From: Rhizobium sp. SG_E_25_P2
GTDB lineage: Bacteria; Pseudomonadota; Alphaproteobacteria; Rhizobiales; Rhizobiaceae
NCBI RefSeq assembly: GCF_029892285.1
Contig: NZ_JARXVM010000001.1
Location: forward strand, 1-64,000
Reading direction: 5' to 3'
DNA length: 64,000 nt
Shown: positions 43,656-53,535 of the stretch, one piece after another
How the letters are laid out: each line of letters opens with the position of its first letter
Position numbering within the stretch: position 1 is the stretch's first letter
Program-made: the position numbers and the translations under genes
Notes under the pieces: generated by a model
Seen by the model: the letters and a program-made list of their open reading frames with translations, nothing else
What the model was told of the DNA's origin: nothing
Databases searched by the model: none

Positions 43656-46160
43656 ATGAGATCTTTGACGAGCCCGCGCGCGCTACCGGATTGGATTGTG
43701 ACGGAGATTCTCTCCGCTCTTGATCTGCTGCCGGCGCCAGCGATCCTGGTCGACGAACGGTTGCGCGTCTACGGCGCCAATGAAGCCACGGGCCTAATCC
43801 TGCCGACACTCAAAGCGCCGTCTTCGCTGGTGGAACAGTGTGCTGAAGAAGACGGGGACAAACTGCTGAACCTTCTCATCCTATCGCCTGATAGTCCGGG
43901 ATGCCCAGCAGGCCTTGATATTGAGCTCGGATCGGAGAAGGACGGTCGGCGATGGCGTAATCTGCAGGCGAAGCAGGTCGCAGGCTTCGCCGGATTTTTC
44001 GTCGTGACTATTCTCGACATTCACGCAGCCAAGACGACGCAGATCGAGACCAGACGCTGGGAAGAACGGTGGAATGCGGCCCTGGTCGGCTCCGATCTCG
44101 GCGTGTGGGATCACGACATCCGGCGCGGCGACTATTTCTATTCCGGCAAATGGAAGGAAATCCGGGGAATACCGCGCGATAGCGAGGTCAACGCGGACTA
44201 TGAAAGCTGGATCGAAGCGGTCCATCCCGATGATCGTGAGCATGTTCGCACCTATATCGAGAAGCAAGCGGCAGGCGATCTTTCGGTAACAGCCTGCGAA
44301 TATCGCGAGCGGCACACTGACGGAACCTATGTCTGGGTAGAGTGCCGCGGCGCCTGCGTCGAGACATTTCAGGATGGAACCGCAGCCCGCATTATCGGCA
44401 CCGATCTCGACATCACCGCGCGAAAAGAAGCGGAAGGTCAGATCCAGCGCCTGAAACAGCGCTTCGAGCTCGCGCTAGAGGCCACCCGCATTGGCGTTTT
44501 CGAAGCCGATATCGTTGATCATACGGTGCAGTTCGACGATACGCTCCTGGAGATTTTCGGCTTGACCGGCTCGCCAGCCATCATGGGCGGCGACGACTGG
44601 CTCAGCGTCATTCACCCAGACGACCGGCACTCGGCGTTGCGGCGGATCGAGAAGGGCTTGGCGTCCGGGAATGATTTTTCCAACGAGTTCCGCATCATAC
44701 GCGCTAGTGACCAGACGTTGCGGCACATACGGTCACGCGCGGCCCGTTTCATTGACGCCAATGGCCGCCAGAAAATCATCGGCGCCAATTGGGACGTGAC
44801 GGACGACATTTCGGTTCGCGACGAGTTGGAGCGCGCCAAGACCCTTGCCGAAGCGCGCAACACCGAACTCGAAGCCATTCGCTCCCGTCTGGAATTCAAC
44901 GCTCTTCATGACGACTTGACCGGCCTTCCAAATCGGCGCTTCCTCGACGAGACGCTTGCGCGCCGTTCGGAGGCCGCTGGTCTGTCCATTCTGCATATCG
45001 ATCTCGACCGCTTCAAACAGATCAATGATACGCTCGGTCATCGCGCCGGCGATTTCATGCTCACCCACACCAGCTCCGTCCTGCGATCAACTGCAGCGTC
45101 GGAGGATTTTGTCGCCCGCATCGGCGGCGACGAGTTCGTGGTCGTCTCTCCGTTCCAGGGCGATTTGTGCCGATTGCAGGCGATGGCGCAGCGAATCATC
45201 GAACAGCTTCGCGCGCCTGTCTATGTCGACAAGACGCCATGCCGCGTCGGAGCCAGCGTCGGCATCGCCTTCGACGCGCGCCCGGATTGCGACGCCACGC
45301 AATTGCTCCAAAATGCGGACATGGCGCTCTACCGCGCCAAGAGCAACGGCAAAAATCGCTACGAATTCTTCACCAGCGAGTTGCAGGACCAGATCGTCGT
45401 CAAGAAACGCGTCTCCGACGAAATTCTCGCCTCGCTGGAAAGAGGGGAGTTCATCCCTTACTTCCAGCCGCAGTTCGACGCGCGGAGCCTGGACCTCGCA
45501 GGGGTCGAAACGCTGGCGCGTTGGGCGCATCCCTTGAAAGGGGTGTTGCCGCCGGCGACGTTCCTCGCCATTGCCGAAGAATTGGACGTGGTCTCCGCCA
45601 TCGACGCGATGATCATGGAGAAATCGCTTGAGCACATGACGGCGCTCGGGTCGTCGGCTCCGAAGATTTCCTTCAACATCTCGGTGCGACGGCTGAGCGA
45701 TCCGGAATTGCTGACCAAGCTGGACAGGCTGCCGATACCGCCGGAGAAAATCTCGTTCGAATTGCTCGAGACAATTTTCCTTGATGACAGCGAGGGGGAT
45801 CTCGCCGCCAATATCGAGGCGCTGCGGAGCCGGGGTTTCGGGCTTGAAATCGACGATTTCGGTTCCGGCCACGCCTCGGTCATCGGCCTTCTCAAGGTCA
45901 AGCCCAACACGCTCAAAGTGGACCGGGCGCTGATCAAGCCGATCGTGGAGAACCGTGAACAACGGCAACTGGTGCAGGCGATCATTGAGATCGGCCATTC
46001 CCTGGGCATGAAAGTCACTGCGGAAGGCGTGGAGACCGCAGCCCATATCGATATGCTGCGCGACATGAACTGCGATATGCTTCAGGGTTTTGCGCTCGCC
46101 AAACCGATGAGCTACACCGACCTTCTCGGCTTCATCGCCCGGGAAGACTGGCGGCGATGA
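43656..46160 (+). CDS. PAS-PAS-GGDEF-EAL cyclic-di-GMP protein
   Basis: Protein of 834 aa without transmembrane helices. An N-terminal PAS-like segment (about 15-120) and two PAS/PAC units (about 130-260 and 265-395, with HPDDREHV and HPDDRHSAL) precede a GGDEF domain with intact GGDEF at 490-494 and an EAL domain from about 580. The EAL triplet is ETL (618-620), and DDFGSGHAS and KVDRALI are kept, so phosphodiesterase activity is plausible. The RxxD inhibitory site five residues before GGDEF is missing. It should make and/or break c-di-GMP in response to a cytoplasmic signal. Confidence 0.92.
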   Translation: MRSLTSPRALPDWIVTEILSALDLLPAPAILVDERLRVYGANEATGLILPTLKAPSSLVEQCAEEDGDKLLNLLILSPDSPGCPAGLDIELGSEKDGRRWRNLQAKQVAGFAGFFVVTILDIHAAKTTQIETRRWEERWNAALVGSDLGVWDHDIRRGDYFYSGKWKEIRGIPRDSEVNADYESWIEAVHPDDREHVRTYIEKQAAGDLSVTACEYRERHTDGTYVWVECRGACVETFQDGTAARIIGTDLDITARKEAEGQIQRLKQRFELALEATRIGVFEADIVDHTVQFDDTLLEIFGLTGSPAIMGGDDWLSVIHPDDRHSALRRIEKGLASGNDFSNEFRIIRASDQTLRHIRSRAARFIDANGRQKIIGANWDVTDDISVRDELERAKTLAEARNTELEAIRSRLEFNALHDDLTGLPNRRFLDETLARRSEAAGLSILHIDLDRFKQINDTLGHRAGDFMLTHTSSVLRSTAASEDFVARIGGDEFVVVSPFQGDLCRLQAMAQRIIEQLRAPVYVDKTPCRVGASVGIAFDARPDCDATQLLQNADMALYRAKSNGKNRYEFFTSELQDQIVVKKRVSDEILASLERGEFIPYFQPQFDARSLDLAGVETLARWAHPLKGVLPPATFLAIAEELDVVSAIDAMIMEKSLEHMTALGSSAPKISFNISVRRLSDPELLTKLDRLPIPPEKISFELLETIFLDDSEGDLAANIEALRSRGFGLEIDDFGSGHASVIGLLKVKPNTLKVDRALIKPIVENREQRQLVQAIIEIGHSLGMKVTAEGVETAAHIDMLRDMNCDMLQGFALAKPMSYTDLLGFIAREDWRR

Positions 46161-46169
46161 CGCCGCCAG
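46148..46169. terminator. Convergent-gene hairpin over the GGDEF-EAL stop codon
   Basis: CTGGCGGCG (46148-46156) pairs perfectly with CGCCGCCAG (46161-46169); the four-base loop ATGA contains the stop codon. It lies between the convergent GGDEF-EAL and aldehyde dehydrogenase genes and may end both transcripts. No T-run on either strand. Confidence 0.5.
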
Positions 46170-46181
46170 TCGAGGTCAAGA

Positions 46182-47609
46182 TCAATCGCCGTAGCCGATG
46201 ATCGACTTGATTTCGAGGAAGTCGTGGATGCCGAAATCGGCATATTCGCGTCCATTGCCCGACTGCTTGTAGCCGCCGAACGACGAGAAGACGTCCCAGT
46301 CCGGATAGTTGAGATAGACAGAGCCGGCGCGCATTTCGGCCGCGACGGCGCGGGCATGATTGATATCGCCGGACTGGATATAGGCGGCGAGGCCGTAGAC
46401 CGTGTCATTGGCGATATCGATGGCTTCGGCTTCGTCCTTGTAAGGAAGGATAGACAGAACAGGCCCGAAGATCTCTTCGCGGGCGATGGTCATGTCGCGG
46501 GTGACGCCACCGAACACGGTCGGGCGAATGTAATAGCCGCGATTGAGATGTTCAGGACGACCAGTTCCACCGGTCACGAGCGTCGCGCCTTCGTCGATGC
46601 CCGCCTGGATGAGGCGCTGGATCTTGTCATATTGCAGCTGGCTGACAACAGGACCGAGATCGGTGTCAGCGGATTTGGGATCGCCGGTCTTGAAGGCTTC
46701 GGCCGCGAGCTTTGCGAAACCAAGCGCTTCGTCATGGCGATCAGCCGGCACGAGCATGCGGGTCGGCGCATCGCAGGACTGGCCGGTATTGCCGAAGCAG
46801 CCTTGAACGCCCTTGGTGACGGCCTCTTCGAGATCGGCGTCAGGCAGAACGATATTGGCCGATTTGCCGCCGAGTTCCTGGGCGAGGCGCTTGACCGTGT
46901 CGGCCGCCGTCTTGGCGACGATGATGCCGGCGCGGGTCGAGCCAGTGAACGAGACCATGTCGACATCGGGATGGCCGGCCATGACCTGGCCGACATTCGG
47001 GCCATCGCCATTGACGAGGTTGAACACGCCCTTGGGTACGCCCGCCGCATGCATGACTTCGGCGAAGACAATACCGCTGATCGGCGCGATTTCCGACGGC
47101 TTGAGCACGACGGTGCAGCCGGCGGCGATTGCCGGGGCGACCTTGCAGACGATCTGGTTGAGCGGCCAGTTCCAGGGCGTGATCAGCGCGCAGACGCCGA
47201 TCGGCTCTTTGACGACAGTGGTCGTGCCGCGCTTTTCGCTGAACGAGTAATCTTCCAGCGCCTTGATCGTGGCTTCCATATGGGCGCGGCCAGCCCAGGC
47301 CTGGGCGTCGAGAGCGAAAGACATGGGCGCACCCATCTCATCCGACACGGCCTTGCCGATATCTTCGAAGCGCTCGTTATAGACTTCGAGAATGCGGCGG
47401 AGAAGCGCCAGCCGATCGGCATGGCTGGTCTTGGAAAAGGTCTTGAAGGCGGCCTTTGCGGCGGCCACAGCCTTGTCGACATCGGCCTTCGAGCCGACGG
47501 AAATCTTGGTGTAGGCCTCTTCGGTAGCCGGATTGATCACGTCCAGCGTGGCGGGGACGACAGGGGCAACCCATTCGCCGGTGATGTAGAAGAGTTCGTG
47601 ATTGCTCAT
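46182..47609 (-). CDS. Aldehyde dehydrogenase
   Basis: NAD(P)-dependent aldehyde dehydrogenase of 475 aa. Asn147 in TPWNWP, Glu245 in QELGGKS and catalytic Cys279 in FGNTGQSC are in place, with FTGSTRAG for the cofactor. The last gene of the leftward polyamine-type operon, 24 nt after the PotA-type ATPase gene; it probably oxidises the aldehyde made by the FAD amine oxidase or the aminotransferase fusion encoded upstream. Confidence 0.93.
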   Translation of the reverse strand: MSNHELFYITGEWVAPVVPATLDVINPATEEAYTKISVGSKADVDKAVAAAKAAFKTFSKTSHADRLALLRRILEVYNERFEDIGKAVSDEMGAPMSFALDAQAWAGRAHMEATIKALEDYSFSEKRGTTTVVKEPIGVCALITPWNWPLNQIVCKVAPAIAAGCTVVLKPSEIAPISGIVFAEVMHAAGVPKGVFNLVNGDGPNVGQVMAGHPDVDMVSFTGSTRAGIIVAKTAADTVKRLAQELGGKSANIVLPDADLEEAVTKGVQGCFGNTGQSCDAPTRMLVPADRHDEALGFAKLAAEAFKTGDPKSADTDLGPVVSQLQYDKIQRLIQAGIDEGATLVTGGTGRPEHLNRGYYIRPTVFGGVTRDMTIAREEIFGPVLSILPYKDEAEAIDIANDTVYGLAAYIQSGDINHARAVAAEMRAGSVYLNYPDWDVFSSFGGYKQSGNGREYADFGIHDFLEIKSIIGYGD

Positions 47610-47633
47610 GCTTGCTTTCCTCTGCTTGCGCGT

Positions 47634-48716
47634 TCAGCCCGCCATCATCGGGCAGGTCGCCCCGGGACGCAGCGACAGAGCCACGGTTGCGCCCGGTTCG
47701 ACGATTTTTTGTTCCCCTTGCCGCGGCACATCCACGGACAGCGTCTTGCCATGGCCGGTTTCGACGCGAAGTCGAAGCGATTTGCCATGGAAGACGACGC
47801 TGACTGCTGTTCCTAGCAAATCGCCAGCGGCGGCGTCACGCGAAACGAACAGGTCCTCAGGCCTGACGCCGATTGTGACATCGTCTCCGAGCCTGTTTGT
47901 CGACGCCCCATCGGAAGGTATGGTCAAGGTCCAGCCATCGACGTCGACACTGACCCCGGAAGCGGAGACCCCGACCACCCGCGCCGGCAACAGGTTCATG
48001 GTGCCGATAAAGCCGGCGACGAAACGGGTGGCGGGCCGGTCATAGAGTTCGGCGGGAGAGGCGGCCTGCTCTATTCGGCCCTTGTTCATCACCACGATGC
48101 GATCGGAGATCGACAGCGCCTCGGTTTGGTCATGGGTGACCATCACGAATGTCGCGCCAATCTCGTGCTGCAGGCGCTTCAATTCCACCTGCATCTGTTC
48201 GCGCAGATGCGCGTCGAGGGCTGAAAGCGGCTCGTCGAGCAAGAGGAGTTTCGGTTCGCAGACGATGGCGCGAGCGAGCGCCACGCGCTGACGCTGACCG
48301 CCGGAAAGAGCGCCCACCCTGGCCTGCGCCTTATCCGGAAGGCCGACCATCTCCAGCGCCGCCTCGACCTTCTTGCGGCGCTCGACAGAAGGGATCTTTC
48401 GCAGCGACAGGCCGAACTCAATATTCTCCGTGACATTCATATGCGGAAACAGCGCATAGTCCTGAAAGACGGTGTTTACGGGTCGATCATAGGGTCGGAG
48501 CGCGGTGATGTCGCGCCCTTCAAGCAACACTTTGCCCGACGTCGGGCTTTCGAACCCAGCGATCACGCGCAGCGTGGTGGTCTTGCCGCAGCCGGAGGGG
48601 CCGAGTAGGCTCAGGAATTCGCCCGGTGCGATCTCGAGATCGATATCGTCGAGGCCGACCAGTCCGCCGGGAAACACCTTGCGGACCTTGTCGAGCGACA
48701 GCAAGGGCTCAGCCAT
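47634..48716 (-). CDS. Spermidine/putrescine-type ABC ATPase
   Basis: Protein of 360 aa: Walker A GPSGCGKTT, VFQDYALFPHM, signature [14 protein letters not shown], Walker B LLLLDEPLSALD, H-loop VTHDQTEAL, and a C-terminal TOBE domain with IGVRPEDL. It is the PotA/PotG partner of the neighbouring PotB-PotC-PotD genes. Its start overlaps the XRE-cupin gene by 8 nt. Confidence 0.92.
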   Translation of the reverse strand: MAEPLLSLDKVRKVFPGGLVGLDDIDLEIAPGEFLSLLGPSGCGKTTTLRVIAGFESPTSGKVLLEGRDITALRPYDRPVNTVFQDYALFPHMNVTENIEFGLSLRKIPSVERRKKVEAALEMVGLPDKAQARVGALSGGQRQRVALARAIVCEPKLLLLDEPLSALDAHLREQMQVELKRLQHEIGATFVMVTHDQTEALSISDRIVVMNKGRIEQAASPAELYDRPATRFVAGFIGTMNLLPARVVGVSASGVSVDVDGWTLTIPSDGASTNRLGDDVTIGVRPEDLFVSRDAAAGDLLGTAVSVVFHGKSLRLRVETGHGKTLSVDVPRQGEQKIVEPGATVALSLRPGATCPMMAG

Positions 48717-49314
48717 TGTCGGCCTCCGGCGGCTTGTTGGTGTTGACCCAAAGGATCTCGGCGCGGACGGCGCCTCTGTTGGTGAAAGCGTGCATCAGCG
48801 TGCTCTTGAAGGCGAAACTGTCGCCCTGCTTCAATTGATAGGTTCCGCCGTCGATTTCGAGTTCCACATCGCCCGTCAGCACATAGCCGAATTCATGGCC
48901 GCTATGGGCATAGGCTTCGGCGGTGCCGCCGCCCGGCTCGACCGTCACCAGCATGCCGGTGAGTTGCGAACCCGGCGGCGACAGCAGCCATTTTCCGATA
49001 CCTTCCGAATGAACCGGCAGCGGCCGGCGCGACTGTGCCCGGACGCAATAGAGATCGTTGGAATTGTCGGTCCCCTCGCCGATCAGCGCGCCAGGCTCCA
49101 CCGACAGCGCCGCCGCGAGCGGCCAGATGACCTTGACGCGCAGAGAACTCAGGCCGCGCTCAATCTGGCTCAGCGCCCCGATCGAAATGCCGGTGCGGGA
49201 GGCAAGCTCCGTCAGCGACATGTTGCGCTCGAGCCGGAGGGCGCGCACCCGCCGGCCGACAATGACGTCGGCCTCCGTCGCATCCCGCATCTGTCTTGCC
49301 GTCATCTCTTGCAC
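48709..49314 (-). CDS. XRE-family regulator with C-terminal cupin
   Basis: Protein of 201 aa. Helix-turn-helix at about residues 20-72 (GRRVRALRLERNMSLTELAS, GISIGALSQIERGLSSLR) and a cupin barrel at about 115-195 (GHEFGYVLTGDVELEID, QGDSFAFKSTLMHAF). The PuuR type of regulator controls polyamine use. GTG 49314 is taken as start because AAGGA lies eight bases upstream; the ATG nine bases further in is too far. It sits inside the transporter operon, between PotD and PotA. Candidate binder of the 25-bp palindromes at 52164 and 53536. Confidence 0.88.
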   Translation of the reverse strand: MQEMTARQMRDATEADVIVGRRVRALRLERNMSLTELASRTGISIGALSQIERGLSSLRVKVIWPLAAALSVEPGALIGEGTDNSNDLYCVRAQSRRPLPVHSEGIGKWLLSPPGSQLTGMLVTVEPGGGTAEAYAHSGHEFGYVLTGDVELEIDGGTYQLKQGDSFAFKSTLMHAFTNRGAVRAEILWVNTNKPPEADNG

Positions 49315-49374
49315 TCTGGCGTCCTTTCTCTCCGGTCGCCGCCGCCCTTTGGGGGACGGCGGCGGCGCATGGGC

Positions 49375-50433
49375 TCAGCCGCCCGCCTTGACCTTTTCGA
49401 ACATCTTGGCGAGATCGTCATTCTGCTTCATCGGCCCGGTGAAAACCGTGGTCTTGAGCATGTCGTCGGGATTGGACGGCAATTCAAGCGTCTTCAGCGT
49501 ATCGGCCGGAACTTCGGCGAAAGCGGTGCTGGTCGAGGCGCCATAGCCATAGGCCTCGATCAGATATTTGCCGGAATCGGCTTCCAGACGGCTGTTGATG
49601 AAGTCATAGGCCAGATCGACATTCTTGGCGTCCTTCAGCAGCACATAGCCGCAGGTCCAGGTGAGCATGCCCTCTTTCGGCTTCATGAATTCCACCGGCA
49701 CGCCCTGTTTCTTGAGCGCCACGGCGGAGGCGTTCCAGGTCATGGCCGCGACCAGTTCGCCGCTCGCCAGCGACTGCTCCACCGAGGTCATGTCGGTGGT
49801 GTAGGTGGAGATCAGCGGCCGCTGTTCGCGGAGCTTCTCGGCGACCTTGTCGAGATCGGCCGCGCTCATGTCAAAGGGGTTGACGCCCGCAAGAAGGGCG
49901 GCGACCAGCGGCGTGTCATGCACGGCGTCGATCGTGGCCATACGACCGGCATATTGCTTGTCCCAGAGGAGCGACCAGCTCTTTTCCGGATTCTCGACCA
50001 GATCGGTCCGGTAGAGGATGGAGGTGTTGCCCCAGTCCCAGGGCACCATCCACACCTTGCCGTCGCCGGCCTGGAGGTCCGGAAGATTGCGGAAGGTCGG
50101 GAAGATCTTGTCCCAGTTCTTGATGCGCTTGGTGTCGATCGGCTGCAGTAGGCCTTCCTTGTTCCAGCGGGCGATCTTGTCATAGCAGGGATGGGCGACA
50201 TCCGGTCGGAAGCCGGCCTTGACCTTGGTGAAGGCGTCGTCGTCATCGCCGAACATCGCATATTCGATCGCGTCGGGATGGGCGGCGAGATAGGACTTGC
50301 TGAATTCCGGCAGTTCATAGCCGGACCAGGTGAAGTAGGACAGCTTGTCGGCGGCCTGCGCCAATCCGCTCGTCGTGATCAGAGCCGCCGCGAGCGCGCC
50401 GCTCAGGATCTTGGTCAGTCTTCCAGTTTTCAT
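49375..50433 (-). CDS. Polyamine-type ABC substrate-binding protein
   Basis: Periplasmic protein of 352 aa. Signal peptide MKTGRLTKILSGALAAALIT... with likely cleavage after AQA (about residue 27), mature start ADKLSYFTWSGYELPE as in PotD/PotF. Further blocks: WMVPWDWGNTSILYRTD, TYTTDMTSVEQSLASGE. The ligand may be putrescine, spermidine or another amine. GGAG precedes ATG 50433; an earlier in-frame start at 50472 is less likely. Confidence 0.9.
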   Translation of the reverse strand: MKTGRLTKILSGALAAALITTSGLAQAADKLSYFTWSGYELPEFSKSYLAAHPDAIEYAMFGDDDDAFTKVKAGFRPDVAHPCYDKIARWNKEGLLQPIDTKRIKNWDKIFPTFRNLPDLQAGDGKVWMVPWDWGNTSILYRTDLVENPEKSWSLLWDKQYAGRMATIDAVHDTPLVAALLAGVNPFDMSAADLDKVAEKLREQRPLISTYTTDMTSVEQSLASGELVAAMTWNASAVALKKQGVPVEFMKPKEGMLTWTCGYVLLKDAKNVDLAYDFINSRLEADSGKYLIEAYGYGASTSTAFAEVPADTLKTLELPSNPDDMLKTTVFTGPMKQNDDLAKMFEKVKAGG

Positions 50434-50468
50434 GCGCGTTCTCCTCTTGGGTTTTATGATTGGACCAT

Positions 50469-51266
50469 TCACGTCTGGCCGCGCCGTCGGAGCAGTTCCG
50501 CAGCGGCGGCAATGGCGATGCTGACCGCCAGGATGACGCTGCCGAGCGCCATCACCATCGGCAGCGATTTCGGAAAGCGCAGCTGGCTCCAGATGAACAG
50601 AGGCAGCGTCTGATCGGAGCCGGCGAGGAAAAAGGCGATGATGAATTCGTCGAAACTGGTCAGGAAGGCGAGCATGAAGGCCGAGCCGATGGCCGAGGCC
50701 GAGAGCGGCAGCATGACTTTCCAGAGCACCAGGAATTCGCGCGCGCCGAGATCCTCGGCGGCTTCGGGAATGCTGCGGGGAATGTTCTGGAAGCGCGACC
50801 GCATCACCATGACGGTCGTGGGCAGGCCGGCCAGCACATGCCCCGCCACCATGGCCGTCAGCGATGGGCCGAGACCGGCGAGATTGACGAGGATCAGCAG
50901 CGAAATGCCGAGGATGACGCCCGGAATCAGGATGGGCAGGCGGGCGATGGCCGAGACGAGATTGGCGAAGACCGATTGCCCGAACACATCCATATAGGCG
51001 ATCGCGCCGCCGCAGAGCGTCGCCAGAAAAGCCGAGGTCAGGCCGACGATCAGGCTATTGGCGACAGCGGCAGCCAGCGCTTCATTGCCGACAAGCGCCT
51101 TGTACCAATCGAGCGTAAAACCCTTGAGCGGAAAGGATGCCTGCACTGCGTCGTTGAAGGAGAACAGCGGGATCAGGCAGACCGGCAAATAGAGGAACAC
51201 CAGATAGGCTGCGACATAGAGCCAGAGCAGCCCGCCGGCATTGAGGCGTGGAGCGTGCGCGGTCAT
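50469..51266 (-). CDS. Polyamine-type ABC permease, PotC-like
   Basis: Inner-membrane protein of 265 aa with six helices (LWLYVAAYLVFLYLPVCLIP, IARLPILIPGVILGISLLIL and others) and an EAA loop EAAEDLGAREFLVLWKVMLP near residue 168. Second permease of the importer; its ATG overlaps the PotB stop by 4 nt. Confidence 0.92.
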   Translation of the reverse strand: MTAHAPRLNAGGLLWLYVAAYLVFLYLPVCLIPLFSFNDAVQASFPLKGFTLDWYKALVGNEALAAAVANSLIVGLTSAFLATLCGGAIAYMDVFGQSVFANLVSAIARLPILIPGVILGISLLILVNLAGLGPSLTAMVAGHVLAGLPTTVMVMRSRFQNIPRSIPEAAEDLGAREFLVLWKVMLPLSASAIGSAFMLAFLTSFDEFIIAFFLAGSDQTLPLFIWSQLRFPKSLPMVMALGSVILAVSIAIAAAAELLRRRGQT

Positions 51267-52147
51267 TGGCGGCTCCCGTAACGACGATCGACCATGCGGG
51301 CGACGAGGATCAGCACAAGGATCAAGGCCATCACCGAGGCAGCGAGCGCCGCGCCGAACGGCCAGTCATTGGCCTTGCCGAACTGCGCCTGGATCAGCGA
51401 GCCGATCATCACGCTTTGCGGCCCGCCGACCAGCGCGGGCGTCACATAGTCGCCGACGGTGGGCACGAAGACGACCAGCGCGCCGGAGAGCACGCCCGGC
51501 ATGGAGTAAGGAAGCACAACACGCCGAAAAGCGGTGAAGGGCTTGGCGCCGAGATCAGCGGCCGCCTCGAACAGCGATCTCGGCATGGTGTCGAGCGCCA
51601 CGAAAATCGGCAGGATCGCGAAAGGCGCATAGGCATGCGCGAGCGTCAGCACCACGGCGGCGGGCGTATTGAGAAAAGCCAGCGACGGCTCGCTGAGCAG
51701 ACCGCTGCCGACCAGCGCCGAATTCAGGACGCCATTATAAGCGAGCACGATCTTCCAGGCGAAGACCCTGAGCAGATAGCTGGTCCAGAATGGCAATGTC
51801 ACCAGAAAAAGGATGAGGCCGCGATGGCGACCGGCATGGAAGGCGAGGAAATAGGCAATGGGATAGGCGGTGACAACCGTGGCTGCCGTGACCAATCCGG
51901 CGATAACCAGCGACCTGACCGCCACCATGACATAGAGCGGATCGGTGGCGACAGTGACATAGTTTGCAAGAGTGCCCCCTGCCCCGGTCAGCGAGCCGTC
52001 ATTGACGCGCAGCGACAAAAACAGCACCAGCGCCAGCGAGAAGAGGATCAGAACGAAAGCCACGAAGGAGCCGGGCGTCAGCATGACAGCGCGGAACACC
52101 GCGCGCGATCCGCCTCCCTGCTGCACCCTTTCCCGCATCGCCATCAT
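51263..52147 (-). CDS. Polyamine-type ABC permease, PotB-like
   Basis: Inner-membrane protein of 294 aa. Six helices from FVAFVLILFSLALVLFLSL on, with an EAA loop EAAADLGAKPFTAFRRVVLP near residue 195 and the PotB-type TLPFWTSYLLRVFAW. First gene of the transporter operon; the 25-bp palindrome at 52164-52188 lies 17 nt before the start. The ribosome site is weak and either of two adjacent ATGs could be used. Confidence 0.92.
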   Translation of the reverse strand: MMAMRERVQQGGGSRAVFRAVMLTPGSFVAFVLILFSLALVLFLSLRVNDGSLTGAGGTLANYVTVATDPLYVMVAVRSLVIAGLVTAATVVTAYPIAYFLAFHAGRHRGLILFLVTLPFWTSYLLRVFAWKIVLAYNGVLNSALVGSGLLSEPSLAFLNTPAAVVLTLAHAYAPFAILPIFVALDTMPRSLFEAAADLGAKPFTAFRRVVLPYSMPGVLSGALVVFVPTVGDYVTPALVGGPQSVMIGSLIQAQFGKANDWPFGAALAASVMALILVLILVARMVDRRYGSRQ

Positions 52148-52163
52148 GGCCGCTCACTCAAAC

Positions 52164-52188
52164 ATGAAATTCAGTTCATCATTTTCAT
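52164..52188. promoter_or_regulatory. 25-bp palindromic operator before potB
   Basis: ATGAAA-N13-TTTCAT. A site of the same arm sequence and spacing occurs at 53536-53560. It lies immediately upstream of the transporter operon, in an AT-rich patch. Likely bound by the XRE-cupin regulator encoded in the operon (inference). Confidence 0.65.
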
Positions 52189-52212
52189 TTTTTAGAAAGA
52201 GTCAAGCTCGCT

Positions 52213-53490
52213 TCACCGCTCCAAAGCGTCCAGCATGCGATACCAGGCTATTGCAGCTCCAACGCCGACCTGCCGGAAACGGTGGAAAGGAATGGGCGCG
52301 ATTGGCGTCAGCGGCAAAGGCAGCCGGTCCGGATCACCGCTCAGGAGATAGTCAACCAGGCGCGGACCCGACGCGGTCATCAAGCCGACGCCGCGTCCTT
52401 GGCAGCCCACCATCGTCACCAGCCCCGGCGCAGGCTCATGCACATGCGGCAGATGATCGAGTGTGACGGCGACGCGACCGAACCAGCGTCTTTCGATCGC
52501 CACGCCGCGCAAGGACGGGAACAAGCGGACGAGAGCCCGCTCAAGATGCGCCCAATCCTCGGGCCCGCGCGGCAGACGCATCGGACCCCGACCGCCGAGA
52601 ATGAGGCGATTGCCGGCGGCGCGGCGGTAGTAGACCAGGATACGCCGGGAATCCGACACCGCCTGCCCGGCCGGCAGGATCGATCTCAGCACGTCCTCGG
52701 CAATCGGCGCGGTGGCGATCTGCAGGGAATGAAGCGGCACGAGCGTGGCCGCGAGGCCCGGGATCAGAGTGTCGGAATAGGCGTTGGCGGCCAACAGCAC
52801 CTTGCCTGCCCGGATCTCGGAGCCATCGGCGAGCCGGGCGATCCAGACATTGTCGCGGCGTGCAAGGCTGGTGCAACGGCTGTTTTCCTGGATCTCGACG
52901 CCGTTTTCGCGAGCCAGTCGCGCCAGTTCCAGCGTGAGCGCCAGCGGATTGATGACGCCGGCGCGGCGATCGTGAAAGCCGCCGAGATAATTATCGGCGC
53001 CGATTGCGGACTGAATGCCCGTTGCGTCCAGCATCTCGACCTGATCGCTGTAGCCGCGCCATTGTTTGTAGCGCGCGGTCGCGGCGGCGAGCGCCTTTTC
53101 CGTATGACAGGCCTGAATCCAGCCCGAGCGCGACCGGGGAACGTCGAGCTTTTCCCGCTCGATGAGATCGAACACGGCGTCGGCCGTGCGCGAGACGAAA
53201 TCCACCACTGCGGCGCCGCGCTTGTCGCCGAAATGCTGGAGAAGCCAATCCGGATCATATTTCAGGCCGGGAATAACTTGGCCGCCATTCAGCCCGCTTG
53301 CGCCCTCGCCGATCCGGCCGGCATCCACCAATCGAACGCCGAGCCCTTGGCGCGCGGCATGAAGCGCACCGGTCAACCCGCAGAAACCGCCGCCGATCAC
53401 CAGCAGATCGACGCTGCCGCTGCTCGCTGTCGCCTGCGGCGTCTCCCGCCGTTGCGCCTCATAGGACCAGACCGGATCGTTGGTCAGCAT
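52213..53490 (-). CDS. FAD-dependent amine oxidase (PuuB-like)
   Basis: DAO-superfamily flavoprotein of 425 aa. The dinucleotide fold VIGGGFCGLTGALHAARQG lies at about residues 32-50, then GASGLNGGQVIPGLKYD as in gamma-glutamylputrescine oxidases, and a C-terminal MVGCQGRGVGLMTASG. Such enzymes oxidise an amine to an aldehyde with hydrogen peroxide. No PuuA-type ligase is in the window, so the substrate may be unmodified. ATG 53490 has AGGGG seven bases upstream; two earlier starts (53493, 53496) are possible. Its own copy of the 25-bp operator is 46 bp upstream. Confidence 0.88.
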   Translation of the reverse strand: MLTNDPVWSYEAQRRETPQATASSGSVDLLVIGGGFCGLTGALHAARQGLGVRLVDAGRIGEGASGLNGGQVIPGLKYDPDWLLQHFGDKRGAAVVDFVSRTADAVFDLIEREKLDVPRSRSGWIQACHTEKALAAATARYKQWRGYSDQVEMLDATGIQSAIGADNYLGGFHDRRAGVINPLALTLELARLARENGVEIQENSRCTSLARRDNVWIARLADGSEIRAGKVLLAANAYSDTLIPGLAATLVPLHSLQIATAPIAEDVLRSILPAGQAVSDSRRILVYYRRAAGNRLILGGRGPMRLPRGPEDWAHLERALVRLFPSLRGVAIERRWFGRVAVTLDHLPHVHEPAPGLVTMVGCQGRGVGLMTASGPRLVDYLLSGDPDRLPLPLTPIAPIPFHRFRQVGVGAAIAWYRMLDALER

Positions 53491-53535
53491 CATCACGCCC
53501 CTGTTTCCAAGTTTTCATCAGCATATCGCTGAAAA